From Sipunculus nudus (Eukaryota; Annelida; Sipuncula; Golfingiida; Sipunculidae), in the NCBI GenBank assembly GCA_026874595.1, contig CM049315.1, positions 872,501 through 936,500 on the forward strand: a stretch of DNA of 64,000 nucleotides, read 5' to 3'. Positions 1 to 10,223 of this stretch are shown in pieces (the stretch's first letter is position 1; every line of letters begins with the position of its first letter). Position numbers and translations under genes: made by a program. Below the pieces are notes generated by a model. It was not told the DNA's origin, ran no database searches, and was given only the letters and a program-made list of their open reading frames with translations.

Positions 1-444
1 AGCCGTCCCAGTGAGTTTTGTACAATGTCTTACGTCATACACGTAAACTGCTGGCCAAACGATTTTTTTTTTATCAAACTCTTGCACGAAGGAGCGGTAC
101 TCGACCAAGTTTGTGTACAATTGTGGGTATTTATGTAAAACGACTCTTTCAGACTTTGTCCGTGCAGATAGCCAACAATTAAAATTTTCTATGACCTTTC
201 TTGGCTTCTTAGGGCGCATTTCTAACGTACCATTCACCAGGATGGCTTCTAGCACCTGACTACAACTTTCTGCATTAGGTAGAAAGTCAAGAAAATCACG
301 TTCTCACCGAGCTGGGCTACTGCTATCACCTTTTCAGATAAGCCTAGCTGAGGCGTCTTAGGTTGCACTGTCACTTCGGGACCTGAAACTGGTTGCCCGG
401 CCTCTTTTGCGTCGTTGGAAATATCACACTGGTTTGTAGCTGAA
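1..444 (-). pseudogene. Retroelement gag-like gene, downstream fragment (frameshifted)
   Basis: On the minus strand a protein-like frame enters from 444 and runs to about 300 (SATNQCDIS..., then a Pro/Val/Gln-rich stretch and VIAVAQLGEN). It continues in a second frame from about 300 to about 70, with features such as CSQVLEAIL, NFNCWLSARTKSER and LYTNLVEYRSFVQEF. A third frame follows down to the window edge (WPAVYVYDVRHC). The spacing of W, Y and a final YD-R motif resembles, from memory, the helical gag-like ORF of metazoan retroelements, but I could not search. Two frameshifts are needed, one near 300 and one in the T-run at 61-71, so it is decayed. Its upstream part lies at 3466-3820 beyond an inserted element; with one target-repeat copy the frames join. 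The 84-residue ORF that seems to start at 503 takes its first residues from the inserted element, so that start is artificial. Retroelement origin is inference. Confidence 0.5.
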
Positions 445-445
445 T
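436..445. repeat. Target-site direct repeat, left copy
   Basis: The 10-mer GTAGCTGAAT is identical to 3465-3474. It flanks the palindromic element and overlaps its terminal base on each side, so the true duplication is 8-10 bp. Lengths of 8-10 bp fit hAT, P or Mutator-type cut-and-paste transposition. Confidence 0.8.
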
Positions 446-1220
446 TAGACCCAGTTGTGGCTCTGTTAAATGAACAGAGCCACAGCGCTTCGCCTTCATT
501 CACTTAGCGTTCGGTCATACATTGAGTCAAACTTTTCTGTCTGACGAGAAAATTACGCTGCGTCAACTTCTTATTTCAAGGCCTCCCTTGGCTTAAGATG
601 ATTATGCACCCATCGGCCAAAAAAATTTGAACTGTCGATCTATTTTAACCATGTTACAGGGTAAATACCACTTGGTGAGTACTGGATGATCGCAGACAGG
701 TGTCAACGCTCACCTTCACCTTGGCCTCTGTTCACGTGATAGCTGACCGTCTTGCTTCCCATAGTGCTTCCCGCGTGGCGCCCAATGCAATGTGTCCTTT
801 AATACCCAACAGCTACCAGTGCCGTGGCTAGCAGGCAAAGCGTGCCACAAGCTTAACATCGTTAGGGGCAGTGCTATAAAATGCGTTTGTAAGCAATTTT
901 ACCCAATGAAATTGTTTGTACTCACACATTTTATACAGAAAGGGAAGAACAAAACGAACAAATCTGAATGTAAACCAATATAATTTCTAATTTAAAGAAA
1001 AAGTTTTAACCTTTCAAGTGAAAACAGGTTTGTTAGCGTCACTGCTCCCTTACCGTCACTGTGAATACGTTTAAACAATAAAGATGTGTGTATATAAAAA
1101 TAAATATGTATTATATATATATATATATATATATAAATAACATAACTGAATGTGAACCAACGTTTGCCCCTAAAAATTGACAAAAGGGTGTGTTTTAGGG
1201 AATGCTATTTTATTCTCATT

Positions 1221-1253
<33 letters not shown>

Positions 1254-1530
1254 GTATAACTATATATAACTGTATATATATAACTATATTGTATAATAAA
1301 AATGCATGGAAACTAATAATTTTGCTGAACTGCATGTGAAGTTAATATTATGGAGGGGGAAGGGGCAATAGAACACTTACAAATATTTATATGTGCATAT
1401 ATATATATATATATATATTAATATTATATATATAAAGTTTTATACTGAACTGAATGTGAACAAATAAGTTTGCTCATTAAAATTGACAAAAGGTGTTAGG
1501 GTTAATGCTCTCTCACTGTCATATATATAT
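445..1530 (+). repeat. Left arm of the foldback element
   Basis: Reverse complement of 2343-3465 with scattered substitutions and length changes in (TA)n tracts (about 1109-1133, 1221-1249, 1400-1420), which have counterparts in the other arm at 2747-2795, 2633-2667 and 2456-2493. The 63-residue ORFs here lie in TA repeats and are not credible genes. Confidence 0.85.
457..483 (+). other. Subterminal hairpin of the foldback element
   Basis: GTGGCTCTGTT (457-467) is followed by a 5-nt loop and its exact complement at 473-483, just inside the terminal repeat. The right-end counterpart at 3427-3453 keeps the structure with two mismatches. Confidence 0.75.
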
Positions 1531-1531
1531 A

Positions 1532-1690
1532 TGAAATACGCGACTCGATTAAACAATGAGGCACATTCCGACCTGGCTTAAGGAGGTGTACAGGTACCAG
1601 GGAAGTTATTGGTGAACTGACAAGGTGTTCCCAGTTCTTAGGACACTAGCAAAACGTGATATTATTTTCATTTATTAATTGCAGAGATTA
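1532..1690 (+). repeat. Direct repeat in foldback loop, copy 1
   Basis: Starts GAAATACGCGACT and ends TTGCAGAGATTA. It matches 1801-1960 in the same orientation with perhaps four bases in five identical by eye. It lies in the unpaired centre of the foldback element. Confidence 0.75.
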
Positions 1691-1732
1691 TGGCGTAAAA
1701 CCTGAAATTATGTTCTCTAATTAATTGCAGAG

Positions 1733-1734
<2 letters not shown>

Positions 1735-1782
<48 letters not shown>
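1735..1782. repeat. (TA)n microsatellite
   Basis: Uninterrupted TA dinucleotides between the two direct repeats in the foldback centre. Confidence 0.95.
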
Positions 1783-1785
<3 letters not shown>

Positions 1786-1800
1786 TTCCGCTTCGTGTCT

Positions 1801-1960
1801 GAAATACGCAACTTGTTTAAACAATGAAGCACATTCAAAGCTGGCTAAAGGACGTGTACAGGTTCTTTGAAAATCATTGGTGAATTAACAAGGTGTTCCC
1901 CAATTCTAAGGAGCACTAGCCAAACCTGATAAAATGTTCATTAATTAATTGCAGAGATTA
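1801..1960 (+). repeat. Direct repeat in foldback loop, copy 2
   Basis: Starts GAAATACGCAACT and ends TTGCAGAGATTA. Second copy of 1532-1690, offset about 269 bp. A poly-C run follows at about 1980-1996. Confidence 0.75.
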
Positions 1961-2280
1961 AAGTGTCTCCCTTTTATTCCCCCCCCCCCCCCCCCCAATG
2001 GTCCGCTACTCTCTAAATCTTTATAACAACATCCCCGATGTGTTATGGCCATGGCAGTAGTTACACTATACTTGTGCTTTATAATATCGAGTCATCCAGG
2101 TCCTTAAAAAGATAAGAGCCCATTATATGCATGTATCCCTCGCAGCGCTTATTTTATCTCATAATTTGGCAAGCAATACATATTTTGTATTCTTTAGAAT
2201 GTCATACCACTTTTCTATGTCAAAGTATAGATGAATTATACATATTGGATCTCTATAGGCATGTGGTTTATATGTATTTT

Positions 2281-2342
<62 letters not shown>
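2281..2342. repeat. (TA)n microsatellite
   Basis: About 60 bp of TA at the inner edge of the right arm. The tyrosine/isoleucine ORF across it is a translation of TA repeats. Confidence 0.95.
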
Positions 2343-2344
<2 letters not shown>

Positions 2345-2747
2345 TCTGTGAGAGCGCATTCACCATAACACACCTTTTGTCAATTTTAATGAGCAAACTT
2401 ATTGGTTCACATTCAGTTCAGTATAAAAATTTATATATAGATAATATAAATATATTTATATGCACATATACGTATACATATTTATATATATATAAATATT
2501 TGTAAGTGTTCTATTGCCCCCCCCCCCCCTCCATAATATTAACTTCACATGCAGTTCAGCAAAATTATTAGTTCCCATGCATTTTTGTTATACAATATAG
2601 TTATATATACAGTTATATATAGTAATACATATATATATATATGTGTGTATATATATATATATATATAAATGAGAGTAAAATAGCATTCCCTAAAACACAC
2701 CCTTTTGTCAATTTTAAGGAGTAAACTTTGGTTCACATTCAGTTATG

Positions 2748-2801
<54 letters not shown>

Positions 2802-3465
2802 CATATTTATTTTTATATACACACGTCTTTATTGTTTATACGTATTCATAGTGACAGTGAGGGAGCAGTGACGCTAACAAACCTGTTTTCACTTGAAAGG
2901 TTAAAACTTTTTCTTTAAATTAGAAATTATATTGGTTCACATGCAGATTTGTTCGTTTTGTTCTCCCCTTTCTGTATAAAATGTGTGAGTACAAACAATT
3001 TTATTGGTTAAAATTGCTTACAAACGCATTTTATGGCACTGCCCCTAACGATGTTAAGCTTGCGGCACGCTTTGCCTGCTAGCCACGGCACTGGTAGCTG
3101 TTGGGTATTAAAGGACACATTGCAATGGGCGCCACGCGGGAAGCACTATGGGAAGCAAGCCGGTCAGCTATCACGTGAACAGAGGCCAAGGTGAAGGTGA
3201 GCGTTGACACCTGTCTGCGTACATCCAGTACTCACCAAGTGGTATTTACCCTGTAACATGGTTAAAGTAGATCGACAGTTCACATTTTTTTGGCCGATGG
3301 GTGCATAATCATCTTAAGCCAAGATAGGCCTAGACATAAGAAGTTGAATGAGCGTAATTTTCTCGTCAGACAGAAAAGTTTGACTCAATGTATGACCGAA
3401 CGCTAAGTGAATGAAGGCGAAGCGCTGTGGTTCTGTTCATTTAACAGCGCCACAACTGGGTCAAG
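2343..3465 (-). repeat. Right arm of the foldback element
   Basis: Inverted copy of 445-1530. Landmarks such as GGACACATTGCAATGG (about 3113) are the complement of left-arm sequence near 784-797. Confidence 0.85.
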
Positions 3466-3474
3466 TAGCTGAAT
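3465..3474. repeat. Target-site direct repeat, right copy
   Basis: GTAGCTGAAT, identical to 436-445. Read on the minus strand it lies in the reading frame of the interrupted gag-like gene. Confidence 0.8.
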
Positions 3475-3820
3475 GTGCTAGCCCTTGATTCACGGACATA
3501 ACTAATTTTGTAAGAGTGGCCTTGGTCTCTGTGAGAGCCGTAAGGTTCAAATTCACGTTCTGCATTTGTTCGATAAGGATGTTCATACTGTCGTTCTTTT
3601 AGTCTGCAGAATGCTGAAAATCACTGCACTTTCCCTATTGGCTCTGTATTACAGGAATGTCGTGCGGGACATGGTGCTTACGTTGAGGGCCATTAGGTCC
3701 CTCATGGCCTTTACACGCCATTCCACAAGAGGTGCAAAGGCGAGGTTTCTGTTTTTCTAATTTTTTTTTTGCTTTGCGACCGAGCAACTTGCGTGTTTCT
3801 ACTTTGCCAAGTGGCCACAA
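3466..3820 (-). pseudogene. Retroelement gag-like gene, upstream fragment with zinc motif
   Basis: Minus-strand counterpart of the fragment at 1-444. From 3820 a basic leader (about residues 9-26, many Lys/Arg) precedes a zinc-binding-like motif C-T-S-C-G-M-A-C-K-G-H (about 3736 to 3700), followed by a GPNGP stretch. A stop follows near 3635. After a frame change, an open stretch from 3586 to 3466 reads MNILIEQMQNVNLNL..., with Leu/Met/Val spacing typical of a coiled coil. That frame is in phase with the fragment at 444 once the inserted element and one target-repeat copy are removed. The order zinc motif, coiled coil, helical region suits a retroelement gag-like protein. At least one frameshift or stop separates the zinc part from the coiled-coil part. 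The motif is not a canonical CX2CX4HX4C knuckle, so the family call is tentative. Confidence 0.45.
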
Positions 3821-4399
3821 TGGTAAAGGATCGGTGAAGAGTGACGCGACCCCCCTCCCGCGGTTGGGTCCCCGTGTTTGGCTTAAAATAATTAACTACC
3901 TTAATTGCCACATAGCAGCTAAGTTTTAATCAGGTTGAAAGCACTCATGATACAAAACGGAAGATTTCGTTTTTTAAAATCCCACATCTAAAAACCATCA
4001 TCTTTCACTTTCCAACTATTATATGTTTGTTTGCGTCATTTATTTGAGGGACTCCTTCTTACATGGAATCTCTGCTACATAAGATATAGTACCCTGATAC
4101 AAGTTAATTAGGAGAAGTAAGACAGACATCTGATCCAGAGGATCAACCTAGCTATTAATTAATGAGAAGACCTGATATCAGCTGAGAAACGGGCCGTAAA
4201 CCCCGGACCTTTAGCAGTAACTGAGTGTTCATTTAGGCTGTACAAAAGGAGTAATCACTGTGATACCTAAATAACGTACCTCCTGATACACTCAAGGCAC
4301 CATGACGCTCAGCTGAATTCAAGGAATGTTGAACTATGAGCAAAATGACTGCCAGAGTGCAAACAAATCATGAATTTTGTGAAAAGTCCTTAGGAATGG
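3821..4399. other. Non-coding spacer
   Basis: AT-rich sequence with no recognisable exon, RNA gene or repeat. The 65-66-residue frames at 3711-3929 are out of phase with the zinc-motif frame and look like overlap artefacts. Confidence 0.5.
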
Positions 4400-6784
4400 G
4401 TTTCAATGGACTTTTGGACAGATGACAACTTCATTTGAAGGTCTCATAAATGGAAAAAAAATGCGTAAAAATTTGAAAAAAAATACAGGGAGTGCCACCA
4501 GTCTGCAGGAACTGATGAACCACTCCATGATCAATATATATCCAAAGAATCATGGCTTTCAAGGCATTAGTTATTCAGATACTGGAGCTTTTGTTTGTAT
4601 CAAATTTTTAATTATTCTTGGGGGTATTTATGAGCCCAATAGCTCAGAGAATATGGGTAACAGAAACCTTATTTCAGGTTTCCAAGGAGATTTTTCATTA
4701 GTCTCCCTGGATGTCAAGTTAGAAGATTCTAGGTACAGCAGTTACAGTTTTTGGCATGGTAACAGATGACCACTTCATTTGAAGGTCTCATAAATAGAGA
4801 AAAAATGCCTAAAAATTGAAAAAAATACAGGTGGCGCCACAAGTTTGCAGGAATTGATGGAACACTCCATGATTAATATGCCTGCAAAGAATCTTGGAGA
4901 TCAATGCATTGGTTATTCAGATACTAGAGTTTTGTATCAAATTTTTAATTATTCTGGGGGGTACTTACTACGAAGGATATGGGTAACAGAGACCTAATTT
5001 CATGTTTTCACAGAGACTTTTCATGAACCTCCCTTGATGTCAAGTTAGAAAGAATCTAGGTCCAGCGGTTACGATTTGTGCCCTGTTAACAGATGACAGC
5101 TTCTCTGAAGGTCTTAAAAATAAAGAAAAAATTTCGTAAAAATTGAAAAAAAAATACAGATGGCGCCACCAGTTTGCAGGAACTGATGGAACATCCCATG
5201 ATCAATATTCATGCAAAGAATCATGGTGATCAGTGCAGTAGTTATTCAGAGACTTGAGTTTTTGTATCAAATTTTGCATTATTCTGGGGGGTACTTCGGA
5301 GCCCCATAGCTCCAAGGATATGGGTAACAGAGACCTAATTTCAGATTTTCAAGGAGATTTTTCATGGACCTCCCTGGATATTAAGTTTGAAGATTCCAGG
5401 TCCAGTGGTTACGATTTGTGCCCTGTTAACAGATGACAGTTTCATTGAGGTCTGAAAAAAAGAGAAAAAAATGTGTTAAAATTCGAAAAAATACAGGTGG
5501 CACCACCAGTCTGCAGGAAATGATGGAACATCTCATGATCAATATTAATGCAAAGAATCATGGTGATCAATGCAGTGGTTATTCAGATACTTTAGCTTTT
5601 GTATCAAATTTTGCATTTTTCTGGGGGATACTTCAGAGCCCCATAGCTCTAAGGTTTTGGAAAACAGAGACCTAATTTTCAGTTTCCAAGAAGACTTTTC
5701 ATTGGCCTCTCTGCATGTCAAGAAAGAAGATTCTAGGTCCAGCCGTTATGATTTGTGCCCTGTTATCAGATGACCGCATCTTTTAAGGTATCAAAAATTG
5801 AGAAAGAAAATCGTAAAATATAGAAAAAATACAGGTGGCGCCAACAGTCTGCAGAAACCGATGAAACACTCTACGATCAATATCCATGCAAAGAATCATG
5901 GTGATCAATGCATTAGTTGTTCAGATATTTGAGTTTTTGTATCAAATTTTCATTATTCTGGGGGGTACTTCAGAGCCCCATAGCTTGAAGAATCTGGGTA
6001 ACAGACCTAATTCCAGGTTTCCAAGGAGACTTTTCCTGGGCCTCCCCGCATGTCAAGATAGAAGAATCTAGGTCCAGTTGTTACGATTTGTGCCCTGGTA
6101 ACAGATGACTGCATCTGTTAAGGTCTCAAAAATAGAGAAAAAAATCGTAAAAAAATCGAAAAAATACAGGGGGCGCCACCAGTCTGCAAAAACTGATGAA
6201 ACATCTCATGATTAATATGTATGCCAAAAATCATGACCATCAGTAACGTAGTTAATGAGGTATTGAAGTTTTTGTATGAAAATTTTGACTATTCTGGGGA
6301 GGTACTTTTGGGCCCAATAGCTTGAAGGATATGGGTAACAGAGACCTAATTTCTGGTTTCCATAGACACTTTTCATAGGTCTCTCAGAATATCAAGAATG
6401 AAGATTCTAGGTCCAGTCTTTACGATTTGTGCCCTGTTAACAGATGTCCACATTTTTAAAGGTCTCAAAAATATAGAGAAAAAAATTCGTAAAAAATCGA
6501 AAAATATAGTTGGCGCCACTAGTCTGCAGGAACTAATGGAACATCTTATGATCAATAGGTATGCCAAAAATCATGACCATCAGTGGTGCAGTTAATGAGA
6601 TATTGAAGTTTTTGTATGAAATGTTTGACTATTCTGGGGGGGGGGGTGCTTTGGGGCCCCATAGCTCGAAGAATATGGGTAACAGAGACCTAATTCCAGG
6701 TTTCCAAGGAGACTTTCATGGACCTCTTTTGATGTAAAGTAAGAAGATTCCAGGTCCAGCGGTTACGATTTGTGCCCTGTTAAC

Positions 6785-6816
<32 letters not shown>

Positions 6817-6870
6817 GATGGACAAAGAGTGATCGCTATAGCTCACTTAAAGTCAGCTGAGCTTAAAAGA
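4400..6870 (+). mobile_element. Pearl/HINE-like element with seven ~335-bp tandem units
   Basis: A unit beginning near ACAGATGAC recurs at about 4417, 4761, 5089, 5429, 5766, 6101 and 6440 (spacing 328-344 bp). Each has landmarks GTCTGCAGGAACTGATG, CATGATCAATAT, TTATTCAGATACT, CCCATAGCTC, GGGTAACAGAGACC and CAGCGGTTACGATTTG. The last unit runs into a (GGAC)n tract and a unique tail (GATCGCTATAGCTCAC, then CAGCTGAGCTT). Tandem cores, then a GGAC/ACGG microsatellite, then a unique flank is the published layout of bivalve pearl elements and Helentron-associated elements; the assignment here is by layout only. An inverted relative lies at 45661-47225. The 60-115-residue ORFs within are unrelated between units and broken, so the element is treated as non-coding. 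The left boundary is uncertain. Confidence 0.75.
6783..6817. repeat. (GGAC)n microsatellite of the pearl-like element
   Basis: ACGGACGG repeats with two GGCC interruptions directly after the last tandem unit, in the place expected for pearl elements. Confidence 0.85.
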
Positions 6871-6877
6871 TAATCAG

Positions 6878-6879
<2 letters not shown>

Positions 6880-6943
<64 letters not shown>
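6880..6943. repeat. (TA)n microsatellite
   Basis: About 64 bp of pure TA, a few bases past the pearl-like tail. Confidence 0.95.
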
Positions 6944-6946
<3 letters not shown>

Positions 6947-7335
6947 AGTAAAACCTCGAAACCTATTTACTTTTTCAATAAACAGGCACCACGTTACTTC
7001 TTGTTATTGTTAGGTTGTAGTAACTTTGATAACAGTCTGTATTAGATAGCGTGACTGATTGGAAACATGAAACAAGTATATAGTGACACTCTTCTGATAC
7101 GGCTTTTACAGCTTGTCTAATATAAAAATCAAAATTCTACATGGAATGGATATATAATTTATATAACATTTATATAATTATTGCAGAACTATAACAAATC
7201 CTACCAGAAACCTATTAATTGGGGAATAGCCTTGAGATGAGTGGATGATGGAATTCCATGAAAGGTATCAGTTAAGGACGGGGAATAAAAACTTAAAATA
7301 AAACAGTTACACTTTTTTTTCTCATTCATAGTTGA
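6944..7335. other. Non-coding spacer
   Basis: AT-rich with no recognisable gene or repeat. Confidence 0.5.
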
Positions 7336-7480
7336 AATGATATAGGTTAACATAGAACAATATATGTTAACGTAGAATTATATAGATTAAGGTAGAACGA
7401 TATAGGTTAACGTTAAACGATATAGGTTAACGTAGAATTATAGAGGTTAACGTAGAATGATATAGGTAAACGTAAAGTTA
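7336..7480. repeat. ~20-bp tandem repeat (GATATAGGTTAACGTAGAA)
   Basis: About seven degenerate copies, each centred on GTTAAC or a one-base variant. Confidence 0.85.
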
Positions 7481-7607
7481 CACGCAGTGTTGAAGGACCA
7501 TCCCGTTAGGAAAATAATAAAAATAAGACCAAGGTTATAAGGATTAAAAAAACGCATGTGTTCTACATACCTTTTAGCCAGATGTCGGATGTCGATGCGG
7601 GGTACTG

Positions 7608-8420
7608 GTGACCTTATCTGTCAGCCACTTTGCCGCTTCTGTCCTATCTGTCAGCCACTTTGCCGCTTCTGTCTTATCTGTCAGCCACTCTGCCACTTCT
7701 GTCTTATCTTTCAGCCACTTTGCCGTTTTGTCTTATCTGTCAGCCACTTGGCCGCTTCTGTCTTATCTGTCAGCCACTTTGCCGTTTCTGTCTTATCTGT
7801 CAGCCACTTGGCCGCTTCTGTCTGTTCTGTAAGCCATTTTGCCGCTTCTGTCTTATCTGTCAGCCACTTTGCCGCTTCTGTCCTATCTGTCAGCCACTTT
7901 GCCGCTTCTGTCTTATCTGTCAGCCACTCTGCCACTTCTGTCTTATCTGTCAGGCATGTTGCCGTTTTTGTCTTATCTGTCAGCCACTTGGCCACTTCTG
8001 TCTGTTCTGTAAGCCATTTTGCCGCTTCTGTCTTATCTGTCAGCAACTTTTCTGCTTCTGTCTTATCTGTCAGCCACTTTGCCGCTTCTGTGTTATCTAT
8101 CAGCCACTCTGCCGTTTCTGTCTTATCTATCAGCCACTTTTCTCTTATCTGTCATCCACTTGGCCACTTCTGTCTTATCTGTCAGCCATTTTGCCGCTTC
8201 TGTCTTATCTGTCAGCCACTCTGCCGCTTCTGTCTTATCTGTCAGCAACTTGCCGCTTTTCACTTGGCCCCTTCTGTCTTATCTGTCAGCCACTTTGCCA
8301 CTACTGTCTTATCTGTCAGCCACTCTGCCGCTTCTGTCTTATCTATCAGCCACTTGCCGCTTTTCTCTTATCTGTCAGCCACTCTGCCGCTTCTGTCTTA
8401 TCTGTCAGCGACTTTTTCTT
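7608..8420. repeat. 30-bp minisatellite, about 27 copies
   Basis: Unit CTTATCTGTCAGCCACTTTG plus CCGCTTCTGT, with mostly single-base variants and a few shortened units near 8130, 8250 and 8355. As the unit length is a multiple of three and lacks stops in most frames, long ORFs appear on both strands (up to 292 residues at 7556-8434). The peptide is a plain 10-residue iteration (LSVSHFAASV in one frame, KWLTDKTEAA on the minus strand) with no start context or flanking exon. It is best read as non-coding. Confidence 0.9.
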
Positions 8421-8440
8421 CTTATTTTGAATGAAATCTA

Positions 8441-8443
<3 letters not shown>

Positions 8444-8503
<60 letters not shown>

Positions 8504-8505
8504 GT
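8444..8505. repeat. (TA)n microsatellite
   Basis: TA tract with one AA interruption, following the 30-bp minisatellite. Confidence 0.95.
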
Positions 8506-8626
8506 ATTTACGTTTTGTCAGAAACGAAAAGTGTTTTTTTCATAGCAATAGCGATAAAATGTAAAGTGCTAGAAAGATTTGTGATTGTGATTAAAATTTT
8601 AGAATGATTTTAGTATTGGGTGTAAT

Positions 8627-8627
<1 letters not shown>

Positions 8628-8696
<69 letters not shown>
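8628..8696. repeat. (TA)n microsatellite
   Basis: TA tract with one AA interruption, about 120 bp past the previous one. Confidence 0.95.
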
Positions 8697-8698
<2 letters not shown>

Positions 8699-9161
8699 GC
8701 GAATTTTAAGTCGGGAGAACAGCCGGCTTGTCTCCCCTGCGTAATATTTCTTCTCTTTTCCTTCACTATGGCATTGTTGGCATTGTGGTCTTGGTGACAC
8801 TGTCACCGGAAACTGTTTTAATCTCAGTCTCTCTGGTTGACTCCCCTGAATAGAAATAATTTTTCAGATTGATAATTTTTATATAAAGTTCTATATCATT
8901 AACGTTTAGATTTATATTTAATAGATTTATATTTAATAGAGGTCAGAATAAAGGCGATATCAATACAATTATTATGTTTATAGATTCTTACTATCTCGGG
9001 GTTCGCCGAAGGTTTCCGATACTGAACGGATATGTGGCATGAAACCTTCCATGACCGGTTTTTGAGAAACCTAAACGCAACAATTGGACAGGTCGCATGG
9101 CATGGGTACTTGGGCATGACGTGCCCCTACTGACGATCCCGTTAGGGACATCACGTCAGTA
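8697..9161. other. Non-coding spacer
   Basis: No recognisable gene. Short minus-strand frames (8591-8806, 8899-9117) run into TA repeats or AT-rich filler. The first has QCQQCHSEGK but no further zinc-finger context. Confidence 0.45.
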
Positions 9162-9220
9162 CAGCCTCATGTCATGCTATCGACAACACGTCGAATCAGA
9201 TCTTGTCCACTTTGTTGCAG
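9162..9220 (+). repeat. 59-bp direct repeat, copy 1
   Basis: Begins CAGCCTCATGTCATGC and ends CACTTTGTTGCAG. Identical to 10164-10223 but for one missing T. It is followed by GTAGGTAAAA, which resembles a splice donor. Confidence 0.9.
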
Positions 9221-10163
9221 GTAGGTAAAATTGGCATCTATCTACAACATTTTGAAAACAAAGTATAAATTGAATGTCAATATAATATTCCCTAATTAAT
9301 AATATTAATATATTTTCTATCTGGGTGCTTTATTTATTTATCCTCGTTTTTCTGACTCGCTGTTCCCTTTATAAACCATTCCCCTTTTATAACACACATT
9401 AGTCCTTCTATTTATTATGTTACGAGGTATTGTTAATATGTGTGATCAACCAAAGATATCACATACCTACAAGTAAATAAATATTTACCGAGGTAGATTT
9501 CTTGAATTTCCTAGGGGAGATAAACATCCATTATCCGTCCCTCCAAATACAGTGGGATACCCCCTTCGCTCTTCCATCATAGACTCCCAGAAAATAACCA
9601 CCCCGAATGTTTTCACTTAGAAATTTACTACAATCATTGGTCATATTTATATTCTATCGTGTAATAGCATAATTACTTTGAATGATAACAATATAAAACA
9701 TTATGTACTTAAGAATGATACTTAGCCTAGATGTTTCACATTTGTATACTTTATGTATGTTATTATAGATAGAAGATATAAACGAAGTGAAATCTTAGTG
9801 GTATTGTTTGTGTATAGTTGTACACAAACATAATTTGTGTATGAATAGTAAGATGTAAACAAATATAAATTAGATGAGAGTATGAGATAAAGTTTGATAG
9901 ATAGATATGTATAAACAAGATGTAGGATAGTGTGAGATTAGGAGTTGTTAAAAAGATATGTATAATAACATAGTTATAATAACATGAAGATTTCAGGTAA
10001 ACATACATTAACATATCTTGTGTACTTGTTGCAGATGCATAAATTGCATTTGAGTTTATTCATATACATTATAATAAACAGTCCAGTATTTGTAAACAAT
10101 ATGTTGAGTACCTTTATGATAATAAGCAGTCCAATATTTGTGAACAATATGATCATGTGAGTC
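9221..10163. other. AT-rich spacer between the 59/60-bp repeats
   Basis: Very AT-rich. Near 10078-10155 a loose ~60-bp motif occurs twice (CAGTCCAGTATTTG and CAGTCCAATATTTG). The minus-strand frames of 60-83 residues are Ile/Tyr/Leu filler. Confidence 0.5.
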
Positions 10164-10223
10164 CAGCCTCATGTCATGCTTATCGACAACACGTCGAATC
10201 AGATCTTGTCCACTTTGTTGCAG
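10164..10223 (+). repeat. 60-bp direct repeat, copy 2
   Basis: Second copy of 9162-9220. The match extends imperfectly upstream (TCACGTCAGTA versus TCATGTGAGTC). It is followed by ACAAAGAATAAACAG and a GC-rich stretch to the TA tract at 10326. Frames of 87-94 residues over it end in TA repeats. Confidence 0.9.

Larger units (their letters stand above)
445..3465. mobile_element. Foldback (near-palindromic) DNA transposon, non-autonomous
   Basis: This 3,021-bp segment reads almost the same on both strands. Position x on the left pairs with 3910-x on the right over hundreds of bases (450 with 3460, 790 with 3120, 1030 with 2880). The register drifts only inside TA tracts (sum 3884 at 1314, 3866 at 1466). 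The arms are about 445-1530 and 2343-3465, with a central region of about 800 bp. The ends read TTAGACCCAGTTGTGG on the left and, on the opposite strand, CTTGACCCAGTTGTGG on the right. A 10-bp direct repeat flanks it. No transposase-like frame was found inside, so it must be mobilised in trans. The long terminal inverted repeats and 8-10-bp duplication best match foldback or Mutator-like elements, but I recognise no superfamily end signature. It interrupts a retroelement gag-like frame, so it is younger than that gene. Confidence 0.85.

Noticed and set aside
7556-8434. 292-, 266- and 140-residue plus-strand ORFs and a 111-residue minus-strand ORF
   Set aside because: All are translations of the 30-bp minisatellite in different frames, with no flanking gene signal.
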